Assembly: GCA_018238545.1 (NCBI GenBank)
Contig: JABCTC010000006.1
Coordinates: forward strand, 40,609 to 104,608
Reading direction: 5' to 3'
Length of the DNA: 64,000 bases
Origin: Candidatus Heimdallarchaeota archaeon
Lineage (GTDB): Archaea; Asgardarchaeota; Heimdallarchaeia; Heimdallarchaeales; Heimdallarchaeaceae
Shown: one piece after another, positions 51,557 through 62,520 of the stretch
Numbering within the stretch: position 1 is the stretch's first letter
How the letters are laid out: every line of letters begins with the position of its first letter
Notes under the pieces: generated by a model
Databases searched by the model: none
Told to the model about the DNA's origin: nothing
What the model saw: the letters and a program-made list of their open reading frames with translations, nothing else
Translations under genes and position numbers: made by a program

Positions 51557-52672
51557 TCAGAGGTCTATTTTGTAAATAATTTTCTCGCGGAAACCTGTAA
51601 TTACAGCTGTATATCCTCTTAACAACGAATCCAACTCATTATCTCCTGTATCAATTAAAAATGGTCGGCCATTTAGTGAATTGATTTTATGTTTTGTGGC
51701 TAAAACAATTATACTGTCTTTTCCTACAATCCTAATCACATTAGGGCTTAATTGTTGATTACCTCTGCCAAGTAAGAAACCTTGACCCCCAATAGGCGTG
51801 ATAATTATTTTGGTTTTTTTTTCTTTTATTCGTTCAAGCAGCGTTTTTTCATTTAAATCCATTTCAATGAGCTTTTTTCTATAGATGAGATCCACACCTA
51901 ACAAGGTATATTCAAGATTCAATTTTTCCATAATTGATTTAGTAGTTGTACCAGGTCCAATGATATACAGATGTTCATCGTCCATATTGTCAACAATTTC
52001 TTGAGCAATCGCTTCTTGCGAATATTTTTCAGTTGTTGAACTTCCAGTTTTCAATCCTTGAGTGTGCTTTTTCTCAAATGGAATCTTTAGGTAACCATAT
52101 AGCTTTGCAGATACAAATCCTGCTCTGAACGCTTCCTCATCAATATCCATAACTTCTGCTTTTCTTAGCTCTTTCACCTTTCCTTGGAGATAAAGCACAG
52201 CAAGATCTCCAGCTCTCATTGGATTGTGGGCATATACAGCTGAATGCATTTTGACACCCGTTGGGATACCCAATACAACAATTTCATCCCCAACAGCTTT
52301 GTAAATATCTCTCGCTGTTCCATCTCCTCCAGAAAAGAGTAATAAGTCGATTTTAAGATTGCACAATTCTTTTGATGCTCGTTGAGTATCATCAGCCGTA
52401 GTCTTCCCTTCAGCTATAGATCCAATAACTTTAGGATTGAAACCACATTGTTTAGCAACATTTTCCCCCATCTCTCCAGGATATGTAATTAGTACAATTT
52501 CATCTTTGAGGAAAATTAACCTTTCCAATGCTTTAATGGTGCGTTCTGGTGAAACTTGTTCTGCACCTAAACTTCTTGCTTTAGCTAAGACGGTTTGTCC
52601 GTCAGTTCCTTTAAGCCCTACTCTACCACCCATACCAGCAATAGGGTTTACTATTAAACCTATTTTCTTCAA
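51557..52672 (-). CDS. ATP-NAD/AcoX kinase-family protein
   Basis: '[22 protein letters not shown]', '[19 protein letters not shown]', '[16 protein letters not shown]'. Confidence 0.9.
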   Translation of the reverse strand: MKKIGLIVNPIAGMGGRVGLKGTDGQTVLAKARSLGAEQVSPERTIKALERLIFLKDEIVLITYPGEMGENVAKQCGFNPKVIGSIAEGKTTADDTQRASKELCNLKIDLLLFSGGDGTARDIYKAVGDEIVVLGIPTGVKMHSAVYAHNPMRAGDLAVLYLQGKVKELRKAEVMDIDEEAFRAGFVSAKLYGYLKIPFEKKHTQGLKTGSSTTEKYSQEAIAQEIVDNMDDEHLYIIGPGTTTKSIMEKLNLEYTLLGVDLIYRKKLIEMDLNEKTLLERIKEKKTKIIITPIGGQGFLLGRGNQQLSPNVIRIVGKDSIIVLATKHKINSLNGRPFLIDTGDNELDSLLRGYTAVITGFREKIIYKIDL

Positions 52673-52694
52673 ATGAAACCACCTTTGTGCAAAT

Positions 52695-54272
52695 TTATTT
52701 TTGGTTTTTCTTCAAATAAGCTCTCCATGTAATAGCCCATTTTGTAGGATCATCTAATGAATCTGTATCGATTTTGTGTACAACACTTCTATGAGGCGCA
52801 CTCTTAACTAGTTCTGGATTTTCATATGCTTCTTCAACCACTCGCTTTAGTCCAGCAATGTACTCGTCGATTTCAGCTTTTGAATAAGACTCCGTGGGTT
52901 CTAGAGTAAAAGGTTGAGGGACAATAAATGGATGATGACTAGACCACATGTGAAAACCAAAATCAGCCATACGACAAGTAATATCTTCTGTTGTCACCCC
53001 TGTCTCATTGTAAAGCTCTTCCCAACTATAACGAACTTGTTCAATTCGATGCCTCCCCTTTGCATATGGAGCACTAGCACCACGAATCTCTAATATTTTC
53101 TTTAATAGATAATTATTATTAAGCACAGCAATTTGAGAGACTTCCTTTAAACCTACATTACCTAAACTCATAATCCATGAGTAAGCTTTCAAAATTGCGG
53201 GAACAACTCCATAGAAGGATCTAATCTTGCCTATGGTATTGGAAACACTGTAGTTGAAATAATATTTTTCCTCATCAAATTCGACTAAAGGAACAGGGAG
53301 ATATTTTATGAATTTATCAATTACACCAAGTGCGCCAGTAGCGGGACCACCACAACCATGAGGGGAAGAAAAGGTTTTGTGAAGATTAAAGAAGCAAAGA
53401 TCAAAATCAGCTTCTTTTGCTCGTGTAATTCCAAGAATTCCATTGGCATTAGCTTGGTCATAACCACACACACCTCCAGCTTCATGAACAATTCGATTAA
53501 ACTCTTTTATTTTTGGGTTAAAAATCCCCGTATCTTCTGGATTGGTAATTAATAATCCTGCGGTGTGGTTAGAAACAGCTTTTTCTAGAGCTTCAACATC
53601 AGGCAATCCATCTTCATTCGGATAAATATTGATGATTTTATATCCTTTGACAGTAGGTGCTGCTGCATCTGAAGGATGAGAAAACATTGTAGTAATAATT
53701 TCGTCACGTTGTTCTGATACATCATTTGCCTCATGATAAGCAAAAATAATAGATGCCATTGCTAAAATTGCTTGGCCTCCACCGCCTGGTTGGAATGTAA
53801 ACTTATCTAGGCCTGAGATTTCTCTGAGGAATAAATCTAGCTTATAGATTATTTCTAGGATACCTTGAACCGTGTCTTCATCTTGTGCTGGGTGAAGTGC
53901 TATTAATTTATGAGATGAAGCTAATTTTTCATTGATTTTTGGACTATATTTCATAGTACAGGTTCCTTGACCAATATCAACGTTAAAATCTGCTCCCAGA
54001 GTTTGCTGAGATAATCTCAGGTAATGCTTGAGAACCCGCATTTGAGATATCTCTGGCAAATTGGGTGGTTTTTGTCTTATCATGCTCGTAGGTAATTTTG
54101 AAAAACCATCTCCAACAATGTCTTCAATCTCTTGTTCAATCTCAGGAAAGAGGATGCCTCGTTCTCCTTTGTTACTTAACTCGTAAATAACTGGTTCATC
54201 CCATTTAGCTTGATGAAAATTCTTTTTTCTTGTTTGGTTGTTCATCTTCTTTTCTCTCCTTCGTTTAGACAT
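52695..54272 (-). CDS. gcvPB: Glycine dehydrogenase (decarboxylating) subunit 2
   Basis: '[49 protein letters not shown]' (PLP Lys context). Confidence 0.96.
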   Translation of the reverse strand: MSKRRREKKMNNQTRKKNFHQAKWDEPVIYELSNKGERGILFPEIEQEIEDIVGDGFSKLPTSMIRQKPPNLPEISQMRVLKHYLRLSQQTLGADFNVDIGQGTCTMKYSPKINEKLASSHKLIALHPAQDEDTVQGILEIIYKLDLFLREISGLDKFTFQPGGGGQAILAMASIIFAYHEANDVSEQRDEIITTMFSHPSDAAAPTVKGYKIINIYPNEDGLPDVEALEKAVSNHTAGLLITNPEDTGIFNPKIKEFNRIVHEAGGVCGYDQANANGILGITRAKEADFDLCFFNLHKTFSSPHGCGGPATGALGVIDKFIKYLPVPLVEFDEEKYYFNYSVSNTIGKIRSFYGVVPAILKAYSWIMSLGNVGLKEVSQIAVLNNNYLLKKILEIRGASAPYAKGRHRIEQVRYSWEELYNETGVTTEDITCRMADFGFHMWSSHHPFIVPQPFTLEPTESYSKAEIDEYIAGLKRVVEEAYENPELVKSAPHRSVVHKIDTDSLDDPTKWAITWRAYLKKNQK

Positions 54273-55657
54273 TCATCCAAAGCTTGGACGAGTCTGTCAA
54301 TATCCTCTTTTTTATGAATTTCAGTTACACAATAAACAGCACAATTTCCTAATTCTGAAAATTCAATTGAAATATCTTTACCACCAAAGATTCTCTTTTT
54401 GAGCAGGGCTTTATTCACTTCTTTAACAGTTTTACCTGTTCCATCTAAATTCACAACAAATTCTTTGAAGTGAGATGATTGACTGAATTGAATTTTAATT
54501 CCTTGAACTTCTGAAAGTTTCTTCATAGCATACTGAGATTTTTGTAAGACTAATTTTCCAAGCTCTTGCATACCTTGGGGACCTGCTAATGCCAAATAAA
54601 CACCTGCGGTGATTCCCCAAAGCGCTGTAGCAGTACCTATGAACTCCTTACCTTCAATTCTATCATGAAAAGATGTCCTGTCATATGTTACGTCACCAAA
54701 CCCATGTTCCCCTTCAACAGCAGTGGTAGTAATACCAAAAAGCCGTGAGGGGTATTCCATAACATAGCGTTCCTCATCTCTAGTAGCTATAAAACCTGCA
54801 AGACCTCCGCCAAATTGCATATGCATACCCAATGACTGAATATCACCACAAACAATATCCGCTCCATAATTACTCGGTGGAACAAGTATGCCTAAGGATA
54901 TCGGGTCTGTTCCAACTAAACTTAATGCACCATGCGAATGTGCAACATCAGAAATTATTTGACCTTGATTTTCAATACATCCTAAGTATGAGGGATTTTC
55001 AAAATAAACACCTGCTGTCTTTGATGAGATTTTAGTTTTTAAATCATCAATATCTAGATTTCCAGTTGTTGTATTGTATTCAACTAGTTTTATAGTAACT
55101 GTAGGTTTACAATAGTTTTGAATAATTGATAATCTGTCTGGTGAAATGGTTTTGGAGATTAGTATCTCAGTTCGCCCAGTTATTCGAGCAGCCATTCTTA
55201 TAGAAGTACTTGCTGCTTGCCCCCAGTCATATGTTGGAACATTTACAACATCCATCTCCAGAAGCTCCCCCATCATACTAGCATATTCGAAAAGTGTCTG
55301 AAACCTTCCATGATCTTCATAGGGTTCCCCAGCATATGCTGTTAGAAATTCCGAACGTTGGTTGATTTCATCGCATATTGCGGGCACATAATGTTGCCAA
55401 CAGTCCCCTCCTAAGAAGCTTAGATTCTCTTGACATGTTTGATTTTTAGATAGAATCTGTTCAACATGTCTACTTAGGTCATATTCTGATGGGAACGGTT
55501 TAGGCAAATTCATTTCATCCTTGAGCCTTAGTTCTTCAGGAATATCCTCGTAAAGTTCTTCAATGGTCTTTACACCAATTACATTCAGCATCTCTGCTTT
55601 TATTTCTGGAACGGAATTTGGAATATACGGGTGAATTAATATCTTCTTTTTATCCAT
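54242..55657 (-). CDS. gcvPA: Glycine dehydrogenase (decarboxylating) subunit 1
   Basis: 'YIPNSVPEIKAEMLNVIGVKTIEELYEDIPEELRL', 'GDIQSLGMHMQFGGGLAGFIATRDEERYVMEYPSRLFG'. Confidence 0.96.
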   Translation of the reverse strand: MDKKKILIHPYIPNSVPEIKAEMLNVIGVKTIEELYEDIPEELRLKDEMNLPKPFPSEYDLSRHVEQILSKNQTCQENLSFLGGDCWQHYVPAICDEINQRSEFLTAYAGEPYEDHGRFQTLFEYASMMGELLEMDVVNVPTYDWGQAASTSIRMAARITGRTEILISKTISPDRLSIIQNYCKPTVTIKLVEYNTTTGNLDIDDLKTKISSKTAGVYFENPSYLGCIENQGQIISDVAHSHGALSLVGTDPISLGILVPPSNYGADIVCGDIQSLGMHMQFGGGLAGFIATRDEERYVMEYPSRLFGITTTAVEGEHGFGDVTYDRTSFHDRIEGKEFIGTATALWGITAGVYLALAGPQGMQELGKLVLQKSQYAMKKLSEVQGIKIQFSQSSHFKEFVVNLDGTGKTVKEVNKALLKKRIFGGKDISIEFSELGNCAVYCVTEIHKKEDIDRLVQALDECLNEGEKRR

Positions 55658-55709
55658 GAACTATCTCTCCAACAAAGGGATTTTTGCAATTGTTTCTAAA
55701 AATCATGAT

Positions 55710-56501
55710 TTAGGCTAGACCTCCTCCATCAACAATTATGACTGTTCCTGTTACCCAGCTTGAAAGATCACTAGCAAGAAATAGAACTGCATTAGCTACG
55801 TCTTGAGGATTACCTACACGATTGAGAGGACGATCAGCAGCTTCCTTCATGAATTCATCTTCATCAACGCCCAATTGCTTTGCTTCTCCTCTTAATAGTG
55901 GAGTGTCGACATCTCCAGGGCAAACACAATTAACGCGAATCCCGTGCTTACCATGGTCAATTGCCATTGCGCGTGTCATGTTTACAACACCACCTTTTGC
56001 TGCACAATAAGCTACAGCATTAGAACCGCCCTTAATTCCCCAACCAGAACCATTGTTAATTATGCTCCCACCTTTACCTTTGATCATGATTGGAATTACG
56101 TACCGAGAAAGCAGATAGATTGATTTCATGTTAACATCTACTACTAAATCCCAATCTTCTTCTTCTAACTCTACAATGTTCTTGCGTCGTATCACGCCAG
56201 CATTGTTAAACAAAATATCTACTCTACCAAACTCTTTGTAAATAGATTCAACTGTTTTATTACACTCTGCATCGGAAGTTACGTTGCAAAGGAAAAATTT
56301 AGCCTCTCCTCCTTCTTCTTTTATTTGTTTAGCTGCACCGCTCCCTTCTTTTTCATTAATATCTATTAATGTTACAATGGCACCCATCTCTGCGAGAAGT
56401 TTAGCTGTTGCTAATCCCATACCTGAGGCTGCTCCAGTAACTATTGCTACTTTTTCTTTCAACGAAATAAGATTTACAATTCTATTGTTTTTTGTATTCA
56501 T
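55710..56501 (-). CDS. Short-chain dehydrogenase/reductase
   Basis: 'AIVTGAASGMGLATAKLLAEMGA', 'LFNNAGVIR', 'YCAAKGGVVNMTRAMA', 'TVIIVDGGGLA'. Confidence 0.92.
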   Translation of the reverse strand: MNTKNNRIVNLISLKEKVAIVTGAASGMGLATAKLLAEMGAIVTLIDINEKEGSGAAKQIKEEGGEAKFFLCNVTSDAECNKTVESIYKEFGRVDILFNNAGVIRRKNIVELEEEDWDLVVDVNMKSIYLLSRYVIPIMIKGKGGSIINNGSGWGIKGGSNAVAYCAAKGGVVNMTRAMAIDHGKHGIRVNCVCPGDVDTPLLRGEAKQLGVDEDEFMKEAADRPLNRVGNPQDVANAVLFLASDLSSWVTGTVIIVDGGGLA

Positions 56502-56538
56502 AGAGTTTCATCCCGATAATCTTCTTGTTTTGTGAAAT

Positions 56539-57306
56539 TTAATCCTCCAGTGGAGTATACGGACCAGCTGTTTCTCCACCATCAATATTTATTGCTTGAC
56601 CAGTAATGTATGCCGCTTCTGCTGATGCTAAGAAGGCAAATAGGCTGGCAACCTCTTTAGGTTCAGCATGACGATTCAAAGGTATTTTCGAATTAATCAC
56701 TTCCAGCATTTCAGGAGTATATTCAGCTTTTTGCATTGGTGTGAGTACATATCCAGGACAAATGGCATTTACTCTTAACCATGGAGCAAATTCTAGGGCT
56801 AACGATTTCGCTAGAAGGATTACACCTGCTTTTGAACTATTATAATCAGCATAATATGAATGTCCCTCAGTTCCATTAGTGGAACCTGTTAACAGAACAA
56901 CTCCAGAAAGCTGTTTCTTCATTCTTATTATTGCTTCTTTTGCACACAGAAACATTCCATCTAGATTTACTCGAAGAACTTTAGACCATTGTTCATAACT
57001 AATCTTAAGAAAAGGGTTACGAAAACTTATCCCGGCATTAGAAATTAGCACGTCAATCCCACCAAGAATATTGTCGATCTTCCTAAACGCTGCCTCAACA
57101 TCCTCGGGATTACTAACATCAGCATACACCCCACCTTTGATCTCAGGAATGACCGATGAAATATTTTCTAAATCCTTTTTATTCCAATCAATAATAACAA
57201 CCTTAGCTCCTTCATCCACAAAACGTTTAGCTGTAGCTAATCCTATACCACTTGCTCCACCTGTTATTACAACTCTCTTCCCACTAAGATCTTTGTATAT
57301 ACCCAT
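56539..57306 (-). CDS. Short-chain dehydrogenase/reductase
   Basis: 'VVITGGASGIGLATAKRFVDEGA', 'LISNAGISF', 'YNSSKAGVILLAKSLA', 'INIDGGETAGPY'. Confidence 0.92.
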   Translation of the reverse strand: MGIYKDLSGKRVVITGGASGIGLATAKRFVDEGAKVVIIDWNKKDLENISSVIPEIKGGVYADVSNPEDVEAAFRKIDNILGGIDVLISNAGISFRNPFLKISYEQWSKVLRVNLDGMFLCAKEAIIRMKKQLSGVVLLTGSTNGTEGHSYYADYNSSKAGVILLAKSLALEFAPWLRVNAICPGYVLTPMQKAEYTPEMLEVINSKIPLNRHAEPKEVASLFAFLASAEAAYITGQAINIDGGETAGPYTPLED

Positions 57307-57516
57307 TATTGTTCACTATACTGTACAAATCTGGTTATCATATTTTATTTTTTCGCAGATAATTGTTACAATAATTCCATCCATGATAAATAGTTAGTAA
57401 TACTATATTCTTGTTCCAACCGGTTCGTTAAGAAACTATATCTCTAATCGCTCCTTGTACTATATCGTATAGAGTATTTCTTTTTCTATATTACATAAAT
57501 AATACGCTATAATTAC

Positions 57517-58593
57517 ATGGTAAAAACGACAGAATTCAAAAGATTTTATAAGAAACTCTATTCTCTATTATTTATTATGAAAAAGAAAAACATTATTGCT
57601 ATAATTATGACCGCTATTGGGATAGCACTCATAACAAGTGCATTAGTTATAGTTTATGCATCCTATCCTCCAAGAGGGAATACAATAGATGCAGCAATAA
57701 CTGATTATTTCTATAATAATAGAAGTGATGCTCTCGAACTCATAATGTACATAATAACATATTTGGGAGAAATTTTAGTATACATTGGTATGTTACTCCT
57801 TCTTTATTATCTCTGGGATAAAAAGAGAACTTATAGAACAATGTCACTATTAATATCATCTACAGTTATTAACGTTTCAACTAAAGCAATCTTTGATTTA
57901 CCAAGACCACCTAGCGTTCAGCACTCAGATTATATAAAAGAAATATCTCCTGGATTACCAAGTGGTCACGCACAACTGAGTACAACTTTTTGGGGTATGC
58001 TTGGAATTTTTCTGAAGAAGGTAATGATCGTTTTCTCGATTCTATTACCCTTGTTAATAGGTTTCTCTAGAATATATCTAGGTGTACATTGGTTTACTGA
58101 TGTGATAATGGGATATGGTATAGCCTTAATCATACTGGCATTGTACATCTTCTTTGGTGAATACGTTGAGAATTTTCTCAATGAGAAGTCAACAATAATT
58201 AAAATCTTAGTAACTATTGCAATATGTGCCATTTTTGCTATTCTCGCAATTTTCTTATTTTATAACCGAGTTGAGCATTATGAAGAACAAATTTCTTCTG
58301 CCCTGAAACTCATTGTGATGCTTGCTACACTTTCTATTTCCTATTCAGTTGAAGGTTCACTAATTAATTTCAGTAATGAAATTGATAGATGGTGGAAATA
58401 CCTTGTTAGGATTTTGATTGGAGCTATAACTTTTGGTATCTTCTATTTTGGAGTGTCAATGCTATTTGATCTTGCTATCAACGCTGTAGCTTGGGTAGGT
58501 ATAGAATTAACACTAGACCTAATTAGATATGCAATGCTTGGTCCTGCCCTCATCCTATTTGCTCCTTGGATAATGATGAAGTTAAAAGTCTAA
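57517..58593 (+). CDS. PAP2-family membrane phosphatase
   Basis: 'KAIFDLPRPPS', 'GLPSGHAQLSTTFWG', 'GFSRIYLGVHWFTDVIMGYG'; many TM helices. Confidence 0.9.
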   Translation: MVKTTEFKRFYKKLYSLLFIMKKKNIIAIIMTAIGIALITSALVIVYASYPPRGNTIDAAITDYFYNNRSDALELIMYIITYLGEILVYIGMLLLLYYLWDKKRTYRTMSLLISSTVINVSTKAIFDLPRPPSVQHSDYIKEISPGLPSGHAQLSTTFWGMLGIFLKKVMIVFSILLPLLIGFSRIYLGVHWFTDVIMGYGIALIILALYIFFGEYVENFLNEKSTIIKILVTIAICAIFAILAIFLFYNRVEHYEEQISSALKLIVMLATLSISYSVEGSLINFSNEIDRWWKYLVRILIGAITFGIFYFGVSMLFDLAINAVAWVGIELTLDLIRYAMLGPALILFAPWIMMKLKV

Positions 58594-58715
58594 AATAACT
58601 TCATACTTTTTTCTTTTTTTTATTTTTGTGAATGCAAGAAAGCTTATTATTGTCTCTCAACATTAGATTTTTAAAGTAAATCTGACTGGTCAATTTAGTT
58701 GAAAGAGGATTCAAA

Positions 58716-59285
58716 ATGCACGAGGAAATTAAACTCTTCAATAAATGGGACTTCAACGAAGTAGAAGTAAGTGATTTAGGTCTACAAAGATACATCTCTC
58801 TTCACCCCGTATATTTTCCACATTCAGGTGGTAGATATCAGGATCAAAGGTTCAAGAAAGCTGAGATGAGCATCGTTGAAAGATTTACCAACAAATTGAT
58901 GAAGAGAGGTAAAAATGCCGGTAAAAAGCAGAGAGCAATCAATATTGTAAGAATAGCTTTCGATATAATTTACGAGAGAACTGGCGAAAATCCCATACAA
59001 GTTTTAGTAAATGCTATTACCAATGTTGCACCCAGAGAAGAAACAACTCGTTTAACATATGGTGGTGTAGCGCAACATATTGCAGTGGATATTTCCCCTC
59101 TCAGAAGAGTTGATCTTGCACTAAGATATATGTCCAACGCAATTAAGCAAAAAAGTTTCAACAACGTAAAAAGTGTTGATGAAGTCACTGCTGAAGAATT
59201 AATCCTTGCCTCCAAAGGAGACCAAGCAAGTGCAGCAGTTAAAAAGAGACTAGAGATAGAACGAATTGCTCTATCAGCTAGATAA
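58716..59285 (+). CDS. rps7: Ribosomal protein uS7
   Basis: 'NPIQVLVNAITNVAPREETTRLTYGGVAQHIAVDISPLRRVDLALRYM...', C-terminal 'KKRLEIERIALSAR'. Confidence 0.96.
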   Translation: MHEEIKLFNKWDFNEVEVSDLGLQRYISLHPVYFPHSGGRYQDQRFKKAEMSIVERFTNKLMKRGKNAGKKQRAINIVRIAFDIIYERTGENPIQVLVNAITNVAPREETTRLTYGGVAQHIAVDISPLRRVDLALRYMSNAIKQKSFNNVKSVDEVTAEELILASKGDQASAAVKKRLEIERIALSAR

Positions 59286-59502
59286 AGATTAAAAAAAGGT
59301 GGAAACAATGGGTAAGAATCCCAATATTTTCTACTAGAGTGATAATCTTTACAAGCGAAAAGCAATCGTAAATGAGCTTGTTTGGGCTTCTTAAAACTAA
59401 TTTCTTTTAGATGATTTAATTATTATATAATAATTTTTGACAAAAAGTCATATTTACGAGAAAAATGAGCAACACTATATTCTATAATAGATTCATAGTA
59501 AA

Positions 59503-60630
59503 CTATCTTTCAATATACGTACTTTTAACTTTTGTTTGTTTTCCGCCTTTTTTTCTGTTTTTTAAAAACTTGGGGTGGAATGTCTCATTAAAATTTTCAA
59601 TTTCTTTTAACAATTGCATTTGATGTTGAAAGTTTTCATTGTTTACTTGTCCTCTATAACTGTTAATTTCAACCTTTATATCAACGTATTCACAATAATT
59701 CTTACATATATTATGGTATTTTTTATGATGTTGATTTGATTTATTTGTGACTAAAAGTTCTACAAATCTCTGATCTTGATGTAGGTTTGTCAAATAGTAG
59801 TTGATGATTATTTGCTGTGTTACTAATACAGCATTAACAAATAAGATCAATGATTTAGTCAATCTGATACCCGATAAGTTTTCAGAATATTTGATTACGT
59901 TATTTTCCATTCTTCTTGATAAAGGTATTAGATATGGAATGCTATGTCCTGCTTTGTGCATCACATTTTCTTTTTGATTATGAGAAATCTCTTCAATATG
60001 AAGTTCAGGTATCCACATGGCTTTATGAAAATAGTTATTTCGAATTTGTATGGCAAATCGACAAAATTTTGGAATATGTGAAAACAAAGATGACAAAAAC
60101 TCTCTTTCCCAATCATATACTTGATGAACAAATCTCAATTCTTCCTCTGATAAACTAAATTCATCTAAATTGGCGATATTATAGATGTATTCAAACATCA
60201 ATTTTTCTGGACTATTGTTAATGAATGATATTAAATCACTGTAATCCAAACCATTTTCTATTATTTTTGTCTTTTTCTTTATATTTTCTTCTTGTAAACT
60301 GTAGATTAAATTCATCAACATTTCAATTTCTCTGAAAACCTTAGAAATAACATCTATTGATTGATCAGTTTCCAGCAACTTTAACCAGAAATATCTTTTA
60401 TCCAATGAATCTTTGTTTTCTTCTGTTTCATCTTTATTCATTAGTTCAATCAGCTTATCTTGCTCCTGTCTGTACAAGTTAGAAAACTCTAAATAAGCAT
60501 CAAAAATAGGAATTTTTGACTTTTCTATTGCATATTGTACTAATACTAATAGGTCATTCAAGACTTGTTTCTGATTTTTTTGCTGTTTAGAAAAAGATTG
60601 ATATAACGAAGAACTTTTACGAGATCTCAT
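59503..60630 (-). CDS. Uncharacterised helical protein with HEPN-like RX4H motif (R197-NNYF-H202)
   Basis: 'FCRFAIQIRNNYFHKAMWIPELHI' fits the HEPN ribonuclease RN(x3)H signature; located beside the QueC/TatD genes. Confidence 0.5.
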   Translation of the reverse strand: MRSRKSSSLYQSFSKQQKNQKQVLNDLLVLVQYAIEKSKIPIFDAYLEFSNLYRQEQDKLIELMNKDETEENKDSLDKRYFWLKLLETDQSIDVISKVFREIEMLMNLIYSLQEENIKKKTKIIENGLDYSDLISFINNSPEKLMFEYIYNIANLDEFSLSEEELRFVHQVYDWEREFLSSLFSHIPKFCRFAIQIRNNYFHKAMWIPELHIEEISHNQKENVMHKAGHSIPYLIPLSRRMENNVIKYSENLSGIRLTKSLILFVNAVLVTQQIIINYYLTNLHQDQRFVELLVTNKSNQHHKKYHNICKNYCEYVDIKVEINSYRGQVNNENFQHQMQLLKEIENFNETFHPKFLKNRKKGGKQTKVKSTYIER

Positions 60631-60822
60631 ACTACCCAGTTAATCTTGAGATATTTAATCGTTTCAGAACTTTGGATAAATTGTTCAAACTTTTGAAAAT
60701 ATGAACAGAGAGGTATTTGGTATACTGTTGCCTAAAAAAATATGTAACAATAGAACAAACCAATACTTGAAAAGTTGGAAGAAACCTTTCAAATAGGTAA
60801 CACACAATTAAGCTTAATCAAA

Positions 60823-62193
60823 TTATTCTAGTTCTTTCATTCTATTATTTAATCTGACCTTAAATTTTGCAAGAAGAGACTTTATTGATTTTCCTAATAC
60901 AAAATTTTGCATAGGAAGATTATTTTTTCTATAATATTCATTAATTCCTATTAAAATATCCAGTGCAAATGATTTCTGAAGGGATAATATATCTAAATCC
61001 TCAAATTCGGAGAAATGGCTGTTTTGATTTAGTTCTATTGTACTTCTAATAAAATGATTTAATTCGTTTATTTTTGTGCGCTCTAGAATGTCATAACAAT
61101 AATCTAGTAATGAAATTAATGTATAAAAATCATTTTTATATTTGTATTTAGAAATCTCTGACATTGTTTGAAAATCCATTGGCATTTGCTTATACAATGC
61201 TTTATTTTCATCAATTCCTACAGCCAATAAAGCTGTCATTCTTATAAAACATGCTAAACATGTTCCGCAATGGTAATGTCCAATATCTCGCAAATTGTTT
61301 TTCTTTAGTTTGTCACGCCTATTTGGGTGAGTACATGAATAGGAAAGGTGAATAAGTTTTTTCCTGTCCTTCAAGGTTTTAACTACATCAGCTTTAGTTT
61401 CTTTTGCTAATGAATCAGATAGTTTTATGCCAGTTAAATCAAAAGCAATATTAGCTATTTTTTCCATTAAATAGGGCGATACTGTTCTTGTTGGTTCTAT
61501 TGAAATGTCAAATTTAGGTAAGGTTGCAATAGCACCGTTTTCTGGTATAATTACTTCTTTTGCATTTACTGAATCGGCTATTGCTATTCCATTAAGAGCA
61601 TATGCTACAGCTCTACTATTGATTATGCCTTGCTCTTTTTCTTGTTTACATTTAATTCCAAAATAGTTTATCTCCACCAAATCTAGTCTGATCTTGAACA
61701 TTTTTTCCAGTTCTGATACCAGATTTCTTACATTTCTTGTTACTTTTTTGTTATGATTTGTGTAACATAACAGTATTTTCTCTCTATTTTCGATACTTCT
61801 CACTGTTTGTGTAAGTGAATCTAATCCTCCTGAAAATAATATTACTTTATCATATTTTTGATTATTTTCAATAATCTCTGAATTATATTTTATAGGCATT
61901 ATTTTCAATTTGAATCTATCTGTAAGACCGTTAAAGAAATATATTAACTCTTGAGTTATGCTTTGTATTTTTTGGAAATATTTATCATTGCAAAAGAACA
62001 CTGAAAATTCTTGCTCATTGAAAACAGAACTGTTTACATAGTATAGATAAGCACCATATTTAACAAGATCAATTCCCTTATCTGACAGAATGACTTCTTT
62101 TTTATCTTTACTTTCAACTGAAATAAGTTTTTGTATTTCTTTTCTATTTTTACTCTCAAGTATTTGATATATTTTTATGTGTCCTTGAACCAT
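60823..62193 (-). CDS. QueC-like PP-loop protein, long form (QatC-like)
   Basis: PP-loop 'KVILFSGGLDSLTQTV', Cys cluster 'YSCTHPNRR...YHCGTCLACFIRMTAL'; 456 aa with an N-terminal extension versus about 220-240 aa for biosynthetic QueC. Confidence 0.8.
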   Translation of the reverse strand: MVQGHIKIYQILESKNRKEIQKLISVESKDKKEVILSDKGIDLVKYGAYLYYVNSSVFNEQEFSVFFCNDKYFQKIQSITQELIYFFNGLTDRFKLKIMPIKYNSEIIENNQKYDKVILFSGGLDSLTQTVRSIENREKILLCYTNHNKKVTRNVRNLVSELEKMFKIRLDLVEINYFGIKCKQEKEQGIINSRAVAYALNGIAIADSVNAKEVIIPENGAIATLPKFDISIEPTRTVSPYLMEKIANIAFDLTGIKLSDSLAKETKADVVKTLKDRKKLIHLSYSCTHPNRRDKLKKNNLRDIGHYHCGTCLACFIRMTALLAVGIDENKALYKQMPMDFQTMSEISKYKYKNDFYTLISLLDYCYDILERTKINELNHFIRSTIELNQNSHFSEFEDLDILSLQKSFALDILIGINEYYRKNNLPMQNFVLGKSIKSLLAKFKVRLNNRMKELE

Positions 62194-62211
62194 TCAGCTC
62201 CGCTCCGTTTA

Positions 62212-62520
62212 TTATTTGTGTATTTTTAGTATATCTGCTATTATTCTTCTTATTTTTTGTTCATTTTCATTATTTTCAAAGTCTTCAATGGATTTAATAC
62301 CTTGTTCGTTCAATTTGTTCACTATTTTTGAAGCAATTTTCTTTGCAGTTTCTGCCACTAAATCTTCTATATTTTTACGTATCTTATTGGGATCGCCCTC
62401 TGTTTCTTCAAAGCTATAAAATTCTTCTGTAAAGTTTCTTTTAATTAAATCCAATGTAAGATTCTTTAAATAGTTTTCAACAACAGATTGGATTATTTGA
62501 TTTAAAGTTAATTCTTTCAT
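62212..62520 (-). CDS. Uncharacterised 102-aa charged helical protein
   Basis: ORF immediately abuts the upstream 135-aa ORF and precedes the QueC-like gene. Confidence 0.6.
   Translation of the reverse strand: MKELTLNQIIQSVVENYLKNLTLDLIKRNFTEEFYSFEETEGDPNKIRKNIEDLVAETAKKIASKIVNKLNEQGIKSIEDFENNENEQKIRRIIADILKIHK

Noticed and set aside
36660-52672. Two NAD kinase-like genes (36660 and 51557) as redundancy of note
   Set aside because: They belong to different subfamilies (NadK versus ATP-NAD/AcoX type), a common situation.
55710-57306. Two adjacent SDR genes as a recent tandem duplication
   Set aside because: Both share SDR motifs but the sequences differ widely; an ordinary paralogous neighbour pair.
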